The notes: generated by a model from the letters alone, not told the origin. A stretch of DNA of 64,000 nucleotides from Microscilla marina ATCC 23134 (GCF_000169175.1 NZ_AAWS01000032.1:1-64000); one strand, 5' to 3'; counted from the stretch's first letter, positions 54,280-63,387 are shown. Made by a program: numbers and translations.

Positions 54280-55524
54280 ATGAGAAAAACTTTTACTTTA
54301 CTATCGTTTATTGTGTGGGTGTGTAGTTTGGCAAGTTGTGGCTCAAGCACAAAAAAAGGCAATACCGAAGATACCACTACTACTATATCGGTAGAAAATG
54401 AACCTACACCCCAAAAGCCCAAAACAGATCCAAGGGTATACAACGATTTGGCACGTTATATAGCAGGGCTAAAGGGTAAGCCAGGCAGCAAGTACGCTCA
54501 ATATGAAAAAGATAAAGCCTGGGATAATTATGCTAAATATACCGCTGCCTTATGGAAAAAGGTAACGGACGAAAAGCTACCTACCATGATCGATTGGCAG
54601 AAACAAGAATTGCGAAAAGCCAACAAAAACGGAGGTACTTTGCTTTACCCTTTTAGCGGCGCCGATTTTTTGCATGCGTGGGTGTTTTTTCCAAAAGCCG
54701 AAAAAACTGTCATGATAGGTTTAGAGCCAATTGGGGCGTTGCCCCAAGGCGAGCAAATAGCTAAAGAAAAACCTCAGAACTATTTCAACAACCTGGCAGC
54801 TTCGTTGAGTAGTGTATTGAATTTTAGTTTTTTTAAGACCAAAGAAATGGCGTACATGTTTAGTGGCAAAGCCGACAAACGCCTTGATGGAACCTTGCCC
54901 ACCATTTTATTTTTTATGGCACGCACCCATCACAAAATACTAGACTATGAAAAAGTAGCCTTGAGTAAAAATGGTCGCATTATCAGCGCCAGCGAAGTAA
55001 AAGCATCAAACCCTGATCAGGACACTACTTTTTATGGCAATAAACTGGTATACCAGGCAAAAGGCGACAACACCAAGCGCACACTGTATTACTTTAGTGC
55101 CAACCTTGCCGACAAAGACTATGATGGAATGCCAGGTTTGAGCCAACGCGAAGATTTAATGAATTTTTTGAATGGGCTAAGCATCAATGCTACTTTTCTT
55201 AAGTCGGCTTCTTACCTTATGTACAAACCCTATTTCAGCATCATACGACGCACTATTTTGCGCAAAACAAGCTACTTGCTCCAAGACGATTCGGGCATTC
55301 CAGTCAAGTATATGATAGAAGACAACAAGTGGGCACTTACCTTTTATGGCAAATACATAGGTCCTATAGCCTTGTTTGCCAACTATACCCAGCCTGCGCT
55401 AAAGTCTGCCTATGAACCCTTAAGTGGCGAAAAGGTGCGTCCATTGCCTTTTGGTATTGGGTATCAGTACAAAACAGGAACCTCAAACCTAATGCTTGCC
55501 CGAGAGAAATCATTGTTTGAGTAG
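54280..55524 (+). CDS. Lipoprotein of unknown function
   Basis: A 414-residue protein with a lipoprotein signal (TLLSFIVWVCSLASC, lipobox LASC, Cys at 20), then a Ser/Thr/Lys/Glu linker to about residue 48. The globular part has DPRVYNDLARYIAGL, GGTLLYPFSGADFLHAWVFF and DGTLPTILFFMARTHHKILD, which look like a conserved single domain of Bacteroidota lipoproteins, but I do not recognise its family. No charged catalytic cluster stands out apart from HH at about 225-226. Probably anchored in the outer membrane or periplasmic face. A near -7 element (TAACTTTC) lies about 28 bases upstream. Confidence 0.7.
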   Translation: MRKTFTLLSFIVWVCSLASCGSSTKKGNTEDTTTTISVENEPTPQKPKTDPRVYNDLARYIAGLKGKPGSKYAQYEKDKAWDNYAKYTAALWKKVTDEKLPTMIDWQKQELRKANKNGGTLLYPFSGADFLHAWVFFPKAEKTVMIGLEPIGALPQGEQIAKEKPQNYFNNLAASLSSVLNFSFFKTKEMAYMFSGKADKRLDGTLPTILFFMARTHHKILDYEKVALSKNGRIISASEVKASNPDQDTTFYGNKLVYQAKGDNTKRTLYYFSANLADKDYDGMPGLSQREDLMNFLNGLSINATFLKSASYLMYKPYFSIIRRTILRKTSYLLQDDSGIPVKYMIEDNKWALTFYGKYIGPIALFANYTQPALKSAYEPLSGEKVRPLPFGIGYQYKTGTSNLMLAREKSLFE

Positions 55525-55625
55525 AATAGTCAATAGTATTTAGTCGATAGCCGTTTCGCAAACACAAGTTCAAATTACTGAAATGCAAAAAACGTCGGAA
55601 TATTGGCTTTATAAATCAAAATACC

Positions 55626-56375
55626 ATGTTTAAATACTTATTTTTATTTTGTTTAGTTTGTCATACATTCACTACAGCATTGGCACAGTCACGCCCCGAG
55701 CTTATCCCTTACCGCAAAGGCGACAAGTGGGGGTATTGCGACACCAACCGAGTGATTAAAATCCCAGTGGTTTACGAAGAAGCTTATCCTTTTATTCAAG
55801 GTAAGGCATTGGTTAACTATAAGGGCAGGACTTGTAAGATAAACAAAAGGGGTAGGGTAGTAAAGCGGTTTAGGTTTAAGCTATTTGGTAGTTATGATAC
55901 CGACTTGATAGAAATAGAAGCCAAAAAGAGGTTGCGTGGTAAAATAGATTTGGCAGGGAAAGTTATTTTTAAGCCCATATACGACGAAATAACCAAAATA
56001 AATAATGAAACCTATGAAGTGGTACGTAAGGGCAAAATAGGACAAATCAATTTGAAAGGAGAGATTGTAAAACCATTTGTACCCCACGAACCAGAAATAG
56101 GAATGGTGGCATTTGTTGAGTTACCCAACTGTGAACAACCTTGTCGTATAGGAAAAGCCGGTTTACCATTGACCTTGATCAATTATAAAGGTAAATATGG
56201 CTATATTGATGAAATCTTAAACTACAAATTCCTTTCAAATATGCACCTGCGGGCGATTTTGTGGCAGGAGTGGCGAGAGTTGGTTTTACATTGCGTGAAC
56301 CTACCTCCAACACCAAACCCAATAAAAAAGGAGAATATGAGGGCAGGGCTGAGGCGATATATGATACTTACATAG
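55626..56375 (+). CDS. WG-repeat protein, N-terminal part before a frameshift
   Basis: 249 codons starting with a signal peptide (MFKYLFLFCLVCHTFTTALA). The mature part is built of WG/KWG-type repeats: YRKGDKWGYCDTNRVIKIPV, VYEEAYPFIQGKALVNYKGR, RGKIDLAGKVIFKPIYDEIT and NYKGKYGYIDE. After GYIDEILNYK the frame turns into unlikely text. The expected IPFKYAPAGDFVAGVARVGF lies one frame over, restored by adding one A to the AAA run at 56226-56228. The whole gene would span 55626-56860, about 411 residues. WG-repeat proteins are exported beta-rich proteins of unknown role. Confidence 0.8.
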   Translation: MFKYLFLFCLVCHTFTTALAQSRPELIPYRKGDKWGYCDTNRVIKIPVVYEEAYPFIQGKALVNYKGRTCKINKRGRVVKRFRFKLFGSYDTDLIEIEAKKRLRGKIDLAGKVIFKPIYDEITKINNETYEVVRKGKIGQINLKGEIVKPFVPHEPEIGMVAFVELPNCEQPCRIGKAGLPLTLINYKGKYGYIDEILNYKFLSNMHLRAILWQEWRELVLHCVNLPPTPNPIKKENMRAGLRRYMILT

Positions 56376-56860
56376 ATTGTTATGGCAATACCTATTATGA
56401 AGAAAAGAGTGACGCAAACAAAACAGCTCTAGAGAAGGCGGTGAAGGTGGCTAATGTAAAAATTCAGTTGGATAACAGCTTTCTTATTGAGACTTCTAAA
56501 AGGTATACTTGCCCCAACTTCAAACAAAAAGAGATAGCAGAAGTAACCACTGGCGGATCTTTTTATGGTTTCACTGTGGTACATAATGCCTCTATTCGCT
56601 CAATAGCAGATTTGAATAAATATTACCCTTTGGCGCAGCTTCGTTTTCCCGAAAGGAAAAAATTTAATCAGCCCAAGTATGCAGTGCTTAAGTATGCCAA
56701 TGGGCAATTGCAACCTGTAATTGTGGATATTGAAGGCAATGTGTTTGGTTTTACCGTAAGTAGCAAGGGGCGCTTAAATATTTATTTCAAAAGTGTTTAC
56801 ATCAATGGAAAGGGCGAGCATAGGTATAAAACCCATACTTCATTTTTAGATAAAAATTGA
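56261..56860 (+). CDS. WG-repeat protein, C-terminal part after the frameshift
   Basis: The listed start (GTG or internal) is an artefact; the coding text runs back to about 56229 in this frame. It contains AGVARVGFTLREPTSNTKPN, KKGEYEGRAEAIYDTYIDCY, then KRYTCPNFKQKEIAEVTTGG, FYGFTVVHNASIRSIADLNK and VDIEGNVFGFTVSSKGRLNI. Continuous with the preceding entry once the single-base deletion is repaired. It ends 33 bases before the next gene, so the pair may be co-transcribed with the MscS-like gene. Confidence 0.75.
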   Translation: MAGVARVGFTLREPTSNTKPNKKGEYEGRAEAIYDTYIDCYGNTYYEEKSDANKTALEKAVKVANVKIQLDNSFLIETSKRYTCPNFKQKEIAEVTTGGSFYGFTVVHNASIRSIADLNKYYPLAQLRFPERKKFNQPKYAVLKYANGQLQPVIVDIEGNVFGFTVSSKGRLNIYFKSVYINGKGEHRYKTHTSFLDKN

Positions 56861-56893
56861 TGTCTGAAAATCGAAAAAACGAATACATCAAAA

Positions 56894-58756
56894 ATGAACA
56901 ATAAAACAATCCTACAAGTACTGGGGTGGCTGTTGTTGGTTACCTCGGTTGGGCTGGCACAGCAAAAAGTCGACTCAGTAGTAAAACTGGACTCTGTGGC
57001 GAAAACCAAAGAAGACTCGCTGATTCAGAAGAAAAAAGCGAAGGCCGACTCGGTAAAAAAGCGCATGGAAGTAGAAATTGATTCGCTTAAGCAAGTAGCC
57101 GACTCATTGAGCAAGGCAAGTATTAGTTCGGGCAACAAAGAGGAACGCAAGCGACTGAGTGCAAAGTCAGATTCGATCAAAGCTCTTGCCGACACGCTTA
57201 CCAAAGAAGCAGACTTGACTTACCTTAAGGCAAGCGCCCGCCCGGTGGTACTCGACAAAGATACCTTGTTTTATGTATACGAAAACCTGGGACCTTACTC
57301 TGCCGAAGACAGGGCAAGCAGCACCGAAGCACGCCTACGCGAACTGGTGGCAAGGTTTAACTATAACCCTGATTCGCTCAGGGTGGGCAAGAGCCAAACC
57401 ACCTGGAACATTGTTTATGGCAGCAAAGTACTGTTTAGTGTATTGGCAAACGAAGCCAAACTTCAGAAGTTGAGCCAGCAGCAAGTAGCCGAGAACTACC
57501 TTAAGATTATCAAACCAAAAATCATTGTTTTTAGAAAAAAAAGCGCGGTACGCAAGTGGATTGCTGAAATAGGTTGGGTAATATTGATCTTGGTCATTGT
57601 GTACTTCTTGTATCGTGCAATGAATGTGTTTTTTAAGTATGCCCTAAAGAAAACATACGACGCCAGAGAGAAATACTTCAATGGAATTACTATCAAAAAC
57701 TATGAAGTACTTGCCCCACACCGACAACTACAGCTGGCATTTTTGGTAATAAAAACAGTACGTTTGGTTACACTACTCATTGTGCTGTACCTGGCCTTGC
57801 CCCTTATTTTTAGCATTTTTCCGGCTACCAAAGGCATTGCCAACACTTTGTTGAGCTATATACTCGACCCATTGCGTCGGGCAGTTACCAGTATTATTAA
57901 CTACATTCCTCACTTGTTCGAGATTATTGTCATTGTAATAGGTACCCGTTATTTGCTCAAAGCAATGCATTACTTTGCCGACGAGGTAGCTGCAGGTAAG
58001 TTGGTCATCAATGGTTTTTATGCCGATTGGGCGGCTCCTACTTACAACATTGTGCGGGTGATTGTATATGGGTTTATGTTTGTGTTGGTGTTTCCTCACT
58101 TGCCAGGTTCCGACTCGCCCATTTTCAAGGGAGTATCAGTGTTTTTTGGGGTGTTGTTTTCGCTGGGTTCATCTTCGGCCATCTCAAATATTGTGGCTGG
58201 GTTGGTCATCACCTATATGCGCCCCTTCCAAAAACACGACCGGGTAAAAATTGGCGAAGTAGTAGGAGATGTAATAGAAAAAAGTTTATTGGTCACCCGT
58301 ATCAAAACCGTGAAAAACGAAGAGATTACCATTCCTAACTCTAGTATTCTCAATGGGCACACCATCAACTTTACTTCGTCTAAACAATACCTTATTCATT
58401 CTACCATCACTATTGGCTATGATGTACCCTGGCGACAAGTACACGCTTTGTTGATAGATGCAGCCGATAATACCAAATACATTGTGCAAGATCCTCCACC
58501 TTTTGTGTTGCAAACCAGTCTTGACGATTTTTATGTGAGCTATGAGGTAAATGCTTACATCAGTGATACCAGCAAAATACAAGAAGCACATTCTGCCATA
58601 CATCAACACATTCAGGACAAGTTCAACGAAGCAGGTGTAGAGATACTGTCGCCACACTACCGCGCCGTGCGCGACGGTGGGCAACAAACCAACCCTGTCG
58701 AATATTTGCCCAAAGATTACCAGTCGCCTCCTATGAAGGTGAAACGGGTGGATTAG
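56894..58756 (+). CDS. Long MscS-family mechanosensitive channel with periplasmic coiled coil
   Basis: A 620-residue protein. A signal peptide (ILQVLGWLLLVTSVGLAQ) is followed by a Lys/Asp/Ser-rich coiled coil (about 25-110) and a periplasmic domain to about 220. Membrane segments follow at about 226-245, 290-315, 340-360 and 385-405. The MscS core begins at about 410: GSSSAISNIVAGLVITYMRP with FQKHDRVKIGEVVGDVIEKS and ITIPNSSILNGHTINFT. It is larger than the classic MscS at 24504-25343 and like the extended YbdG/MscM-type or plant MSL forms. The last 26 bases overlap the 3' end of the convergent M48 peptidase gene. Confidence 0.9.
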   Translation: MNNKTILQVLGWLLLVTSVGLAQQKVDSVVKLDSVAKTKEDSLIQKKKAKADSVKKRMEVEIDSLKQVADSLSKASISSGNKEERKRLSAKSDSIKALADTLTKEADLTYLKASARPVVLDKDTLFYVYENLGPYSAEDRASSTEARLRELVARFNYNPDSLRVGKSQTTWNIVYGSKVLFSVLANEAKLQKLSQQQVAENYLKIIKPKIIVFRKKSAVRKWIAEIGWVILILVIVYFLYRAMNVFFKYALKKTYDAREKYFNGITIKNYEVLAPHRQLQLAFLVIKTVRLVTLLIVLYLALPLIFSIFPATKGIANTLLSYILDPLRRAVTSIINYIPHLFEIIVIVIGTRYLLKAMHYFADEVAAGKLVINGFYADWAAPTYNIVRVIVYGFMFVLVFPHLPGSDSPIFKGVSVFFGVLFSLGSSSAISNIVAGLVITYMRPFQKHDRVKIGEVVGDVIEKSLLVTRIKTVKNEEITIPNSSILNGHTINFTSSKQYLIHSTITIGYDVPWRQVHALLIDAADNTKYIVQDPPPFVLQTSLDDFYVSYEVNAYISDTSKIQEAHSAIHQHIQDKFNEAGVEILSPHYRAVRDGGQQTNPVEYLPKDYQSPPMKVKRVD

Positions 58757-60074
58757 TATGCTTTTGGAGTTTTTTGGTCAAGCGTGCAATTATTTCACTT
58801 CTGGTGGTGGTTTGTTCTATAAACTCCAGCCTTCGTGTCAGGCTGGGGTGAGTTTTATAAAAAAACTCTTGCCAGGGGTGAATATTTACAGGAGTGAGGT
58901 TTCGCCCAGATACTTTCTTTAAAAGGGTTCTTACTGCTTCTTTGTTGGTGGCTTGTACTGACAGGTGGTCTGCCTGATATTCTTGTTGGCGTACTTGGTG
59001 TTTTTCTATAATGTTGGCTATAAACTTTACTTTGGAGGAAATCCACAGAAAAGCAATTAAATTGAGGACTGGGGCATTGCCTGTAAACCCTAAAGCTACT
59101 GACCAGGCTTCCATAGTGTTTGAAAAGTGCAACCCAAAAATGAAGAAAAATAAAAAAAATAGAAATATATAATTACTAAACCTGATGGGTTCATTGAGGT
59201 GGGCAGCCTCATGAGCGATAAGGGCAAATAACTCATTGTTGTCAAAGTCATTGTCTAAAAATCGACTGTCGATATAAAGGTTGTTGAGGTAGCAGTAGCC
59301 TGTAACGTTGTTTGACTTGCGTTGACTTTCAAAAAACTTTACCTGATTGATGGATAACTGTAAGGTTTGAGTGATAAAACGATAAATTTGTTCAAATTTT
59401 TCTGAATCACTTTCTAAATAGGCATTGATAGGACGCGCAGTTTTTTTCATGTAAATGAGGCTAGGTTTGTCTGCGTCCATAAAAAAAGTTTTGATGACTA
59501 TGCTCGACATATACCGGTGAAATTGTTTTCTGATGATAAACAATACGATCAATAACACGAGCCAAGCATAAGACGGGAATTGGAAAAGTATGAAAAATAC
59601 TATGAAAGACAGGACAACAACTAATAGGCCTATGATCCCAAATATTTGCAAATGTTTAAAAATCTGTTGTCGTATATTTAAGTCAGGTTGGTGCTTTTTG
59701 GTATATATAAGCGCTATATTTTTGGTCAACATCACTATAGCTGTTATAAACAAAGTATAGCATACAAAAAAAGCTACATTCTGTATAATTCCTTTACCCA
59801 AATGATCTCCTAAGAAGGCATACGCTTGTCCAAACCATCCAAAGGCAAGCGCATATATAGTGAATGATGTCAGAAGTATATTACGTGCAATATCTCCCCA
59901 GGTATTGATGTGGGCAATGTGTTGTGATGCTTGGTATTTTTTTTCCTCATAATAAGGTGCCAGGTTTTTAGGAATAGAAAAAGTGCGGTGTTGTTGTTGT
60001 AACAAGCTGAGTGTAACGCGCAGCAAGGCAAAGGTACCACTCAGTGTGATAAAGAATATTGTCCAGAATTGCAT
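58731..60074 (-). CDS. M48-family membrane zinc metallopeptidase
   Basis: A 447-residue integral membrane protein. About four to five membrane segments (1-25, 65-90, 97-122, 143-182) precede the catalytic core with the zinc motif HEAAH at 288-292 in ELFALIAHEAAHLNEP. The third ligand Glu is probably in QQEYQADHLSVQA, about 75 residues later. Two further hydrophobic helices lie just after the zinc motif. The arrangement is that of HtpX/Ste24-type M48 proteases, which act on misfolded membrane proteins. Convergent with and overlapping the MscS gene by 26 bases; divergent from the beta-lactamase-like gene with a 48-base gap. Confidence 0.88.
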   Translation of the reverse strand: MQFWTIFFITLSGTFALLRVTLSLLQQQHRTFSIPKNLAPYYEEKKYQASQHIAHINTWGDIARNILLTSFTIYALAFGWFGQAYAFLGDHLGKGIIQNVAFFVCYTLFITAIVMLTKNIALIYTKKHQPDLNIRQQIFKHLQIFGIIGLLVVVLSFIVFFILFQFPSYAWLVLLIVLFIIRKQFHRYMSSIVIKTFFMDADKPSLIYMKKTARPINAYLESDSEKFEQIYRFITQTLQLSINQVKFFESQRKSNNVTGYCYLNNLYIDSRFLDNDFDNNELFALIAHEAAHLNEPIRFSNYIFLFFLFFFIFGLHFSNTMEAWSVALGFTGNAPVLNLIAFLWISSKVKFIANIIEKHQVRQQEYQADHLSVQATNKEAVRTLLKKVSGRNLTPVNIHPWQEFFYKTHPSLTRRLEFIEQTTTRSEIIARLTKKLQKHTNPPVSPS

Positions 60075-60122
60075 ATATATTGTTTGATTACTTATTTTGA
60101 CTTTACTAAAACTATTGGCTGG

Positions 60123-61373
60123 ATGAAATTTCTGAAGTGTAGTGTTTTGTACGTGTTTTTATTATGTTGGGTTACCCCTGGTACAACTGCCCAAACTCCC
60201 CCCAACCTAATAGAGCAACTCATGAAAGCCCGCCCTTACTGGTTTGGCAAAGTATTGAAAAACCCGGCAAAGTATGAAGTACAAATTTTGTATACGCAGA
60301 TTAACCGTGACAAAAAAAACAAACCCATTTACCAGGATTTTAGCTATCGGCTCAAACCCGAAGCATATTTTAATCCGGCAAGTGTAGTAAAACTGCCCTT
60401 GTCGTTGCTTGCCCTTGAGAAAATGCATCAGACCAATTTACTGGGGGTAGATAAATTTACCCGAATGGGCACCAAAGCCAGTTATAAATGCCAGAAAAAC
60501 GTACCTGGAAACCTACCCAAAGATCAAAACTACCCTTGTTTGGCACGTTATGTAGAACAAATGATGTTGGTAAGCGACAACGACGCTTACAGTAGGGTGT
60601 TTGAATATTTGGGCTCGCAGTATATCCAACAACGCCTTGCCCAACGAGGTTACCTTGACATGCGCATTGTGCGGAGGTTTGACGATGAGTGCGACAGTGT
60701 GACCAATCGCCACACCAACGCCGTGATCTTTTATAATGACCAACTCGAACCCATTCATTATCAGCCGGCCCGCTACGATCCTTCCCCATTTAGCTTTCCC
60801 TGGGGAACCCTCAAAAAGGGGAGGGGTTACTTAAAAAAAGGTTACTTGATACGCCGCCCTCTGGATGTGACTTATAGTAATTATGTGTCGCTCAAAGATG
60901 TACACCAAATAATGAAAACAGTCATGTTTCCCGAAGCTGCGCCGCCTCCTTACAGGTTTGACCTGCACTGGAAAGATTATCGTTTTTTGCAAAAACGCTT
61001 GGGTAGTTATCCCCGTGAAGGCACCCTTGCTCGTTACCGTGCACCCAAGTATTTTGACACCCACAAAAAATACTTGTATTATGGACGCAAAAAGGTGAGA
61101 GTAAACCCAAATATTCGTATTTTCAATATTGTAGGATGGTGGGCTGGTTATTTGGTAGATTCAGCCTATATTGTAGACTTTAAAAATGGAGTAGAGTTTT
61201 TTTTGTCGGCGTTGATTTATACCAACGAAAACCAGGTATTTGATTATAAATTTGAGTATACCACCGTGGGTTTCCCGTTTTTAGCCCGCTTGGGGCAAAC
61301 CATCTATCAGCATGAGCTTAAGCGAGTGAAATCCCGCAAACCTACCCTCAACCAGTTTAAATACTGGCGATAA
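60123..61373 (+). CDS. Class A beta-lactamase-like serine hydrolase, exported
   Basis: A 416-residue product from ATG (MKFLKCSVLYVFLLCWVTPG, signal peptide ending TTAQ); the frame is open 18 codons further, into the divergent peptidase start. Serine-hydrolase motifs: SVVK (residues 87-90, in FNPASVVKLPLSLLALEKM, the SxxK) and SDN (151-153, in MLVSDNDAYSRVFEYLG). The KTG-type third motif is not evident; WWAGYLVDSAYIVDF is the likely counterpart strand. The distance between SxxK and SDN fits class A enzymes, but the large C-terminal extension and missing KTG suggest a peptidase or esterase acting on cell-wall-like substrate rather than antibiotic resistance. Confidence 0.8.
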   Translation: MKFLKCSVLYVFLLCWVTPGTTAQTPPNLIEQLMKARPYWFGKVLKNPAKYEVQILYTQINRDKKNKPIYQDFSYRLKPEAYFNPASVVKLPLSLLALEKMHQTNLLGVDKFTRMGTKASYKCQKNVPGNLPKDQNYPCLARYVEQMMLVSDNDAYSRVFEYLGSQYIQQRLAQRGYLDMRIVRRFDDECDSVTNRHTNAVIFYNDQLEPIHYQPARYDPSPFSFPWGTLKKGRGYLKKGYLIRRPLDVTYSNYVSLKDVHQIMKTVMFPEAAPPPYRFDLHWKDYRFLQKRLGSYPREGTLARYRAPKYFDTHKKYLYYGRKKVRVNPNIRIFNIVGWWAGYLVDSAYIVDFKNGVEFFLSALIYTNENQVFDYKFEYTTVGFPFLARLGQTIYQHELKRVKSRKPTLNQFKYWR

Positions 61374-61465
61374 GAAACGGTGAAAAATAAGTTTTGACTG
61401 TTTGGCAGGTGTGGCACATCAATTATTTGCAGGCAACAAAGTATATAAAACCAAATTTATTGTGT

Positions 61466-61819
61466 ATGGATCAATCTAATGAGATCAAGAAACAGTTTTT
61501 TAGTATTTCTGAGGTAGCCAAAATGTTTGGGGTCAATGCTTCACTCATCAGATTTTGGGAATCAGAGTTTAGCATTCTTAAACCCCAAAAAAACGCTAAA
61601 GGCGAAAGGCGTTTTGTGCAAAAAGACATAGAAGACCTCAAGCTGATTTATTACTTGGTAAAAACCAAAGGCTTTACTCTTGAAGGAGCCAAAGAGAGCA
61701 TTCGTCAAAAGGCAGATGTAGCGGAGTTTCGTCAAAAAATGCAAGCACTGGAAAGCCTGAAAGAGATCAAGGTTTTTTTAGTAAACCTAAGAGATAGCCT
61801 CATCGACCAACCACTGTAA
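61466..61819 (+). CDS. MerR-family transcriptional regulator (first of two)
   Basis: A 117-residue protein from ATG (MDQSNEIKKQFFSISEVAKM); a TTG 24 codons upstream gives an extension without family similarity. A winged helix-turn-helix of MerR type: FFSISEVAKMFGVNASLIRF, WESEFSILKPQKNAKGERRF and QKDIEDLKLIYYLVKTKGFT. It ends in a coiled-coil dimerisation helix and has no effector domain. The arginine-rich wing (GERRF) should contact DNA. Followed 23 bases later by a shorter paralogue. Small-ligand sensing is unlikely for lack of an effector domain. Confidence 0.88.
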   Translation: MDQSNEIKKQFFSISEVAKMFGVNASLIRFWESEFSILKPQKNAKGERRFVQKDIEDLKLIYYLVKTKGFTLEGAKESIRQKADVAEFRQKMQALESLKEIKVFLVNLRDSLIDQPL

Positions 61820-61842
61820 CCACCAACTATAGCCGTTAATCA

Positions 61843-62172
61843 ATGATTCCGAAAGTTCCAGACATAGAAGATCGAACGTATACTTTGAACGAAGTAGCCC
61901 AACTAATGGAAGTAAGCGATTACCTTGTACGCTTTTGGTTGCTAGAGTGTAACCTTAAGGTGCAAGATACGGGCTATAAAACATTCACTGGCCACGAAGT
62001 AACCTATTTGATGCAAATAAATAGGTTTAGTAAAGAAAATGGGGTAACGTTTGCCGTGGCAAAAAACGCGATAGACCAAGAAGTAGACCTGATTCAACAA
62101 AAAATAAGAGCGACCGAAAAGCTTAAAAGCATTAAACAGTTTTTTGAAGCTTTACGCAATAACCTGAACTAA
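61843..62172 (+). CDS. MerR-like regulator, diverged second copy
   Basis: A 109-residue relative of the preceding protein: YTLNEVAQLMEVSDYLVRFW, LLECNLKVQDTGYKTFTGHE and VTYLMQINRFSKENGVTFAV, then a helix ending KLKSIKQFFEALRNN. This matches the first one's LESLKEIKVFLVNLRDSL. The wing GERRF is replaced by GYKTF, so the basic residues for DNA contact are partly lost. The two may form a heterodimer in which this one modifies binding. One base separates its stop from the next gene's start codon. Confidence 0.8.
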   Translation: MIPKVPDIEDRTYTLNEVAQLMEVSDYLVRFWLLECNLKVQDTGYKTFTGHEVTYLMQINRFSKENGVTFAVAKNAIDQEVDLIQQKIRATEKLKSIKQFFEALRNNLN

Positions 62173-62173
62173 G

Positions 62174-62836
62174 ATGAAAACCTTATTTATTTTTTTAATA
62201 TTACTTTTTCCTGGATTAGATCCACCTCCTGCTCCATCAGACACCTCCCGCCCCGAAGCCCAGGCTGAAACAGGCAGACATGTTTTGCAAAAAATAGAAA
62301 AACAAGCACGCAAGAAAATCCCACCCCCTGAATATAGAAATATACACAAGAAACCAGCCCTTCAGGTAAAAAGCCCTTACCAAACCAAAGACGAAGAAGA
62401 TGTAGGCATTGCCATTGCCTTGCTTTTGTTGGCGGTGTTTGCCACCGGACTTTTATTGATGATTCGTTTTAATGTGGCTTTTTGGATTGCCGCTTTGGTT
62501 AACCTAGGTGTTCATCTTCTTTTGATGCTATGGGTGTTTTTGGGCATAGGAACCGAAAAAAATAAAAAGCCTGTGAAAGCAAGAAACTTGGCAGGAGCTT
62601 TAGGTGCGGCTGCAATCAATGTGGCCTCTGGGTGTGCTGGGGCGGTACTGGGATATGTGGTCGTAGGATTTTTAATTGTGATTCTTGGCATTACCACTTT
62701 GTTTTTGTATTTCGAAAGCTCCATTGCTTTTCTTATCATTGGAGGGCTTGCTTTGTTGGGAGGGCTGATTGCCTTATTTTCCCATTGGTTTACCAATGAC
62801 AGTTCTACTACTACCTCATCCAAAAAAGAAGAGTAG
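62174..62836 (+). CDS. Small membrane protein, unknown function
   Basis: A 220-residue protein whose ATG comes one base after the MerR-like stop, indicating translational coupling. An N-terminal signal-like segment (TLFIFLILLFPGLDPPPAP) precedes a basic, Pro-rich stretch (HVLQKIEKQARKKIPPPEYR) and then about four membrane segments (78-97, 100-124, 140-170 and 175-200). These are rich in Gly and Ala (LGAAAINVASGCAGAVLGYV). The C-terminus is Ser/Thr-rich and charged. No family recognised. Likely in the same transcription unit as the two MerR proteins. Confidence 0.7.
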   Translation: MKTLFIFLILLFPGLDPPPAPSDTSRPEAQAETGRHVLQKIEKQARKKIPPPEYRNIHKKPALQVKSPYQTKDEEDVGIAIALLLLAVFATGLLLMIRFNVAFWIAALVNLGVHLLLMLWVFLGIGTEKNKKPVKARNLAGALGAAAINVASGCAGAVLGYVVVGFLIVILGITTLFLYFESSIAFLIIGGLALLGGLIALFSHWFTNDSSTTTSSKKEE

Positions 62837-62952
62837 TAGAAGCAGGAAAAAATTACCATAGCTATAGAGATGATTACCTTGTTAGGAACATATTTGCAAA
62901 AGCAAGAAATTGTTTGACGCGGTCTTATAATTCAAATGTTGCCAAGTTTGAT

Positions 62953-62981
62953 ACCTGCCAGACTTTTGAAATCTAGCAGGT
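62953..62981. terminator. Imperfect hairpin, possible terminator
   Basis: ACCTGCCAGA (62953-62962) against TCTAGCAGGT (62972-62981), nine of ten paired, loop of nine. It lies between the convergent membrane-protein and unknown genes. No T run. Confidence 0.4.
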
Positions 62982-63034
62982 AGGACTTATTCGCTTAAAG
63001 TATATGATGAGACAGCCTCAAATGGTGGTTTTTA

Positions 63035-63361
63035 CTACTGTTCGTCAGTTTGGTCGTTGTCAGTAAAACGCCACGAGATAGGGACAAGCCCAAGTTTTTC
63101 TATATCCTCTTTTGGGTGCGGCTTGGTTAACTGTGACTTGTCCTCAGGGTTATAATGTTCTACCATTATTTCACCTTTTTTTACTGGAAAGTGAGTGTGT
63201 AACAATGTAATGCCAAATTTATCCAATACATTGTACTTTTTCAGTACTTCCTTTATCTCTTTAAACAAAGCCTCATCCTCTTTCGTGTATTCTTTTACAT
63301 CATCAATATAAGGGAGGTTTTTATAAGGTTTTGCCCAATCTTCATCTTTCATATTTTCCAT
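63035..63361 (-). CDS. Small charged protein of unknown function
   Basis: A 108-residue protein from ATG (MENMKDEDWAKPYKNLPYID); the open frame reaches 63412, but that start lies inside the terminator of the upstream gene. Highly charged, soluble, no signal peptide. FKEIKEVLKKYNVLDKFGIT and LLHTHFPVKKGEIMVEHYNP suggest a helix followed by a strand with a conserved-looking HTHF. No family recognised. It lies downstream of the caspase-like gene on the same strand, but a strong terminator separates the two. Confidence 0.65.
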   Translation of the reverse strand: MENMKDEDWAKPYKNLPYIDDVKEYTKEDEALFKEIKEVLKKYNVLDKFGITLLHTHFPVKKGEIMVEHYNPEDKSQLTKPHPKEDIEKLGLVPISWRFTDNDQTDEQ

Positions 63362-63387
63362 GGTCCATCTATCATTTATGAACAAAA

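Noticed and set aside
60123-61373. Antibiotic-resistance beta-lactamase
   Set aside because: SxxK and SDN are present but KTG and the Glu-containing omega-loop motif are not visible, and the protein is much longer than class A enzymes.
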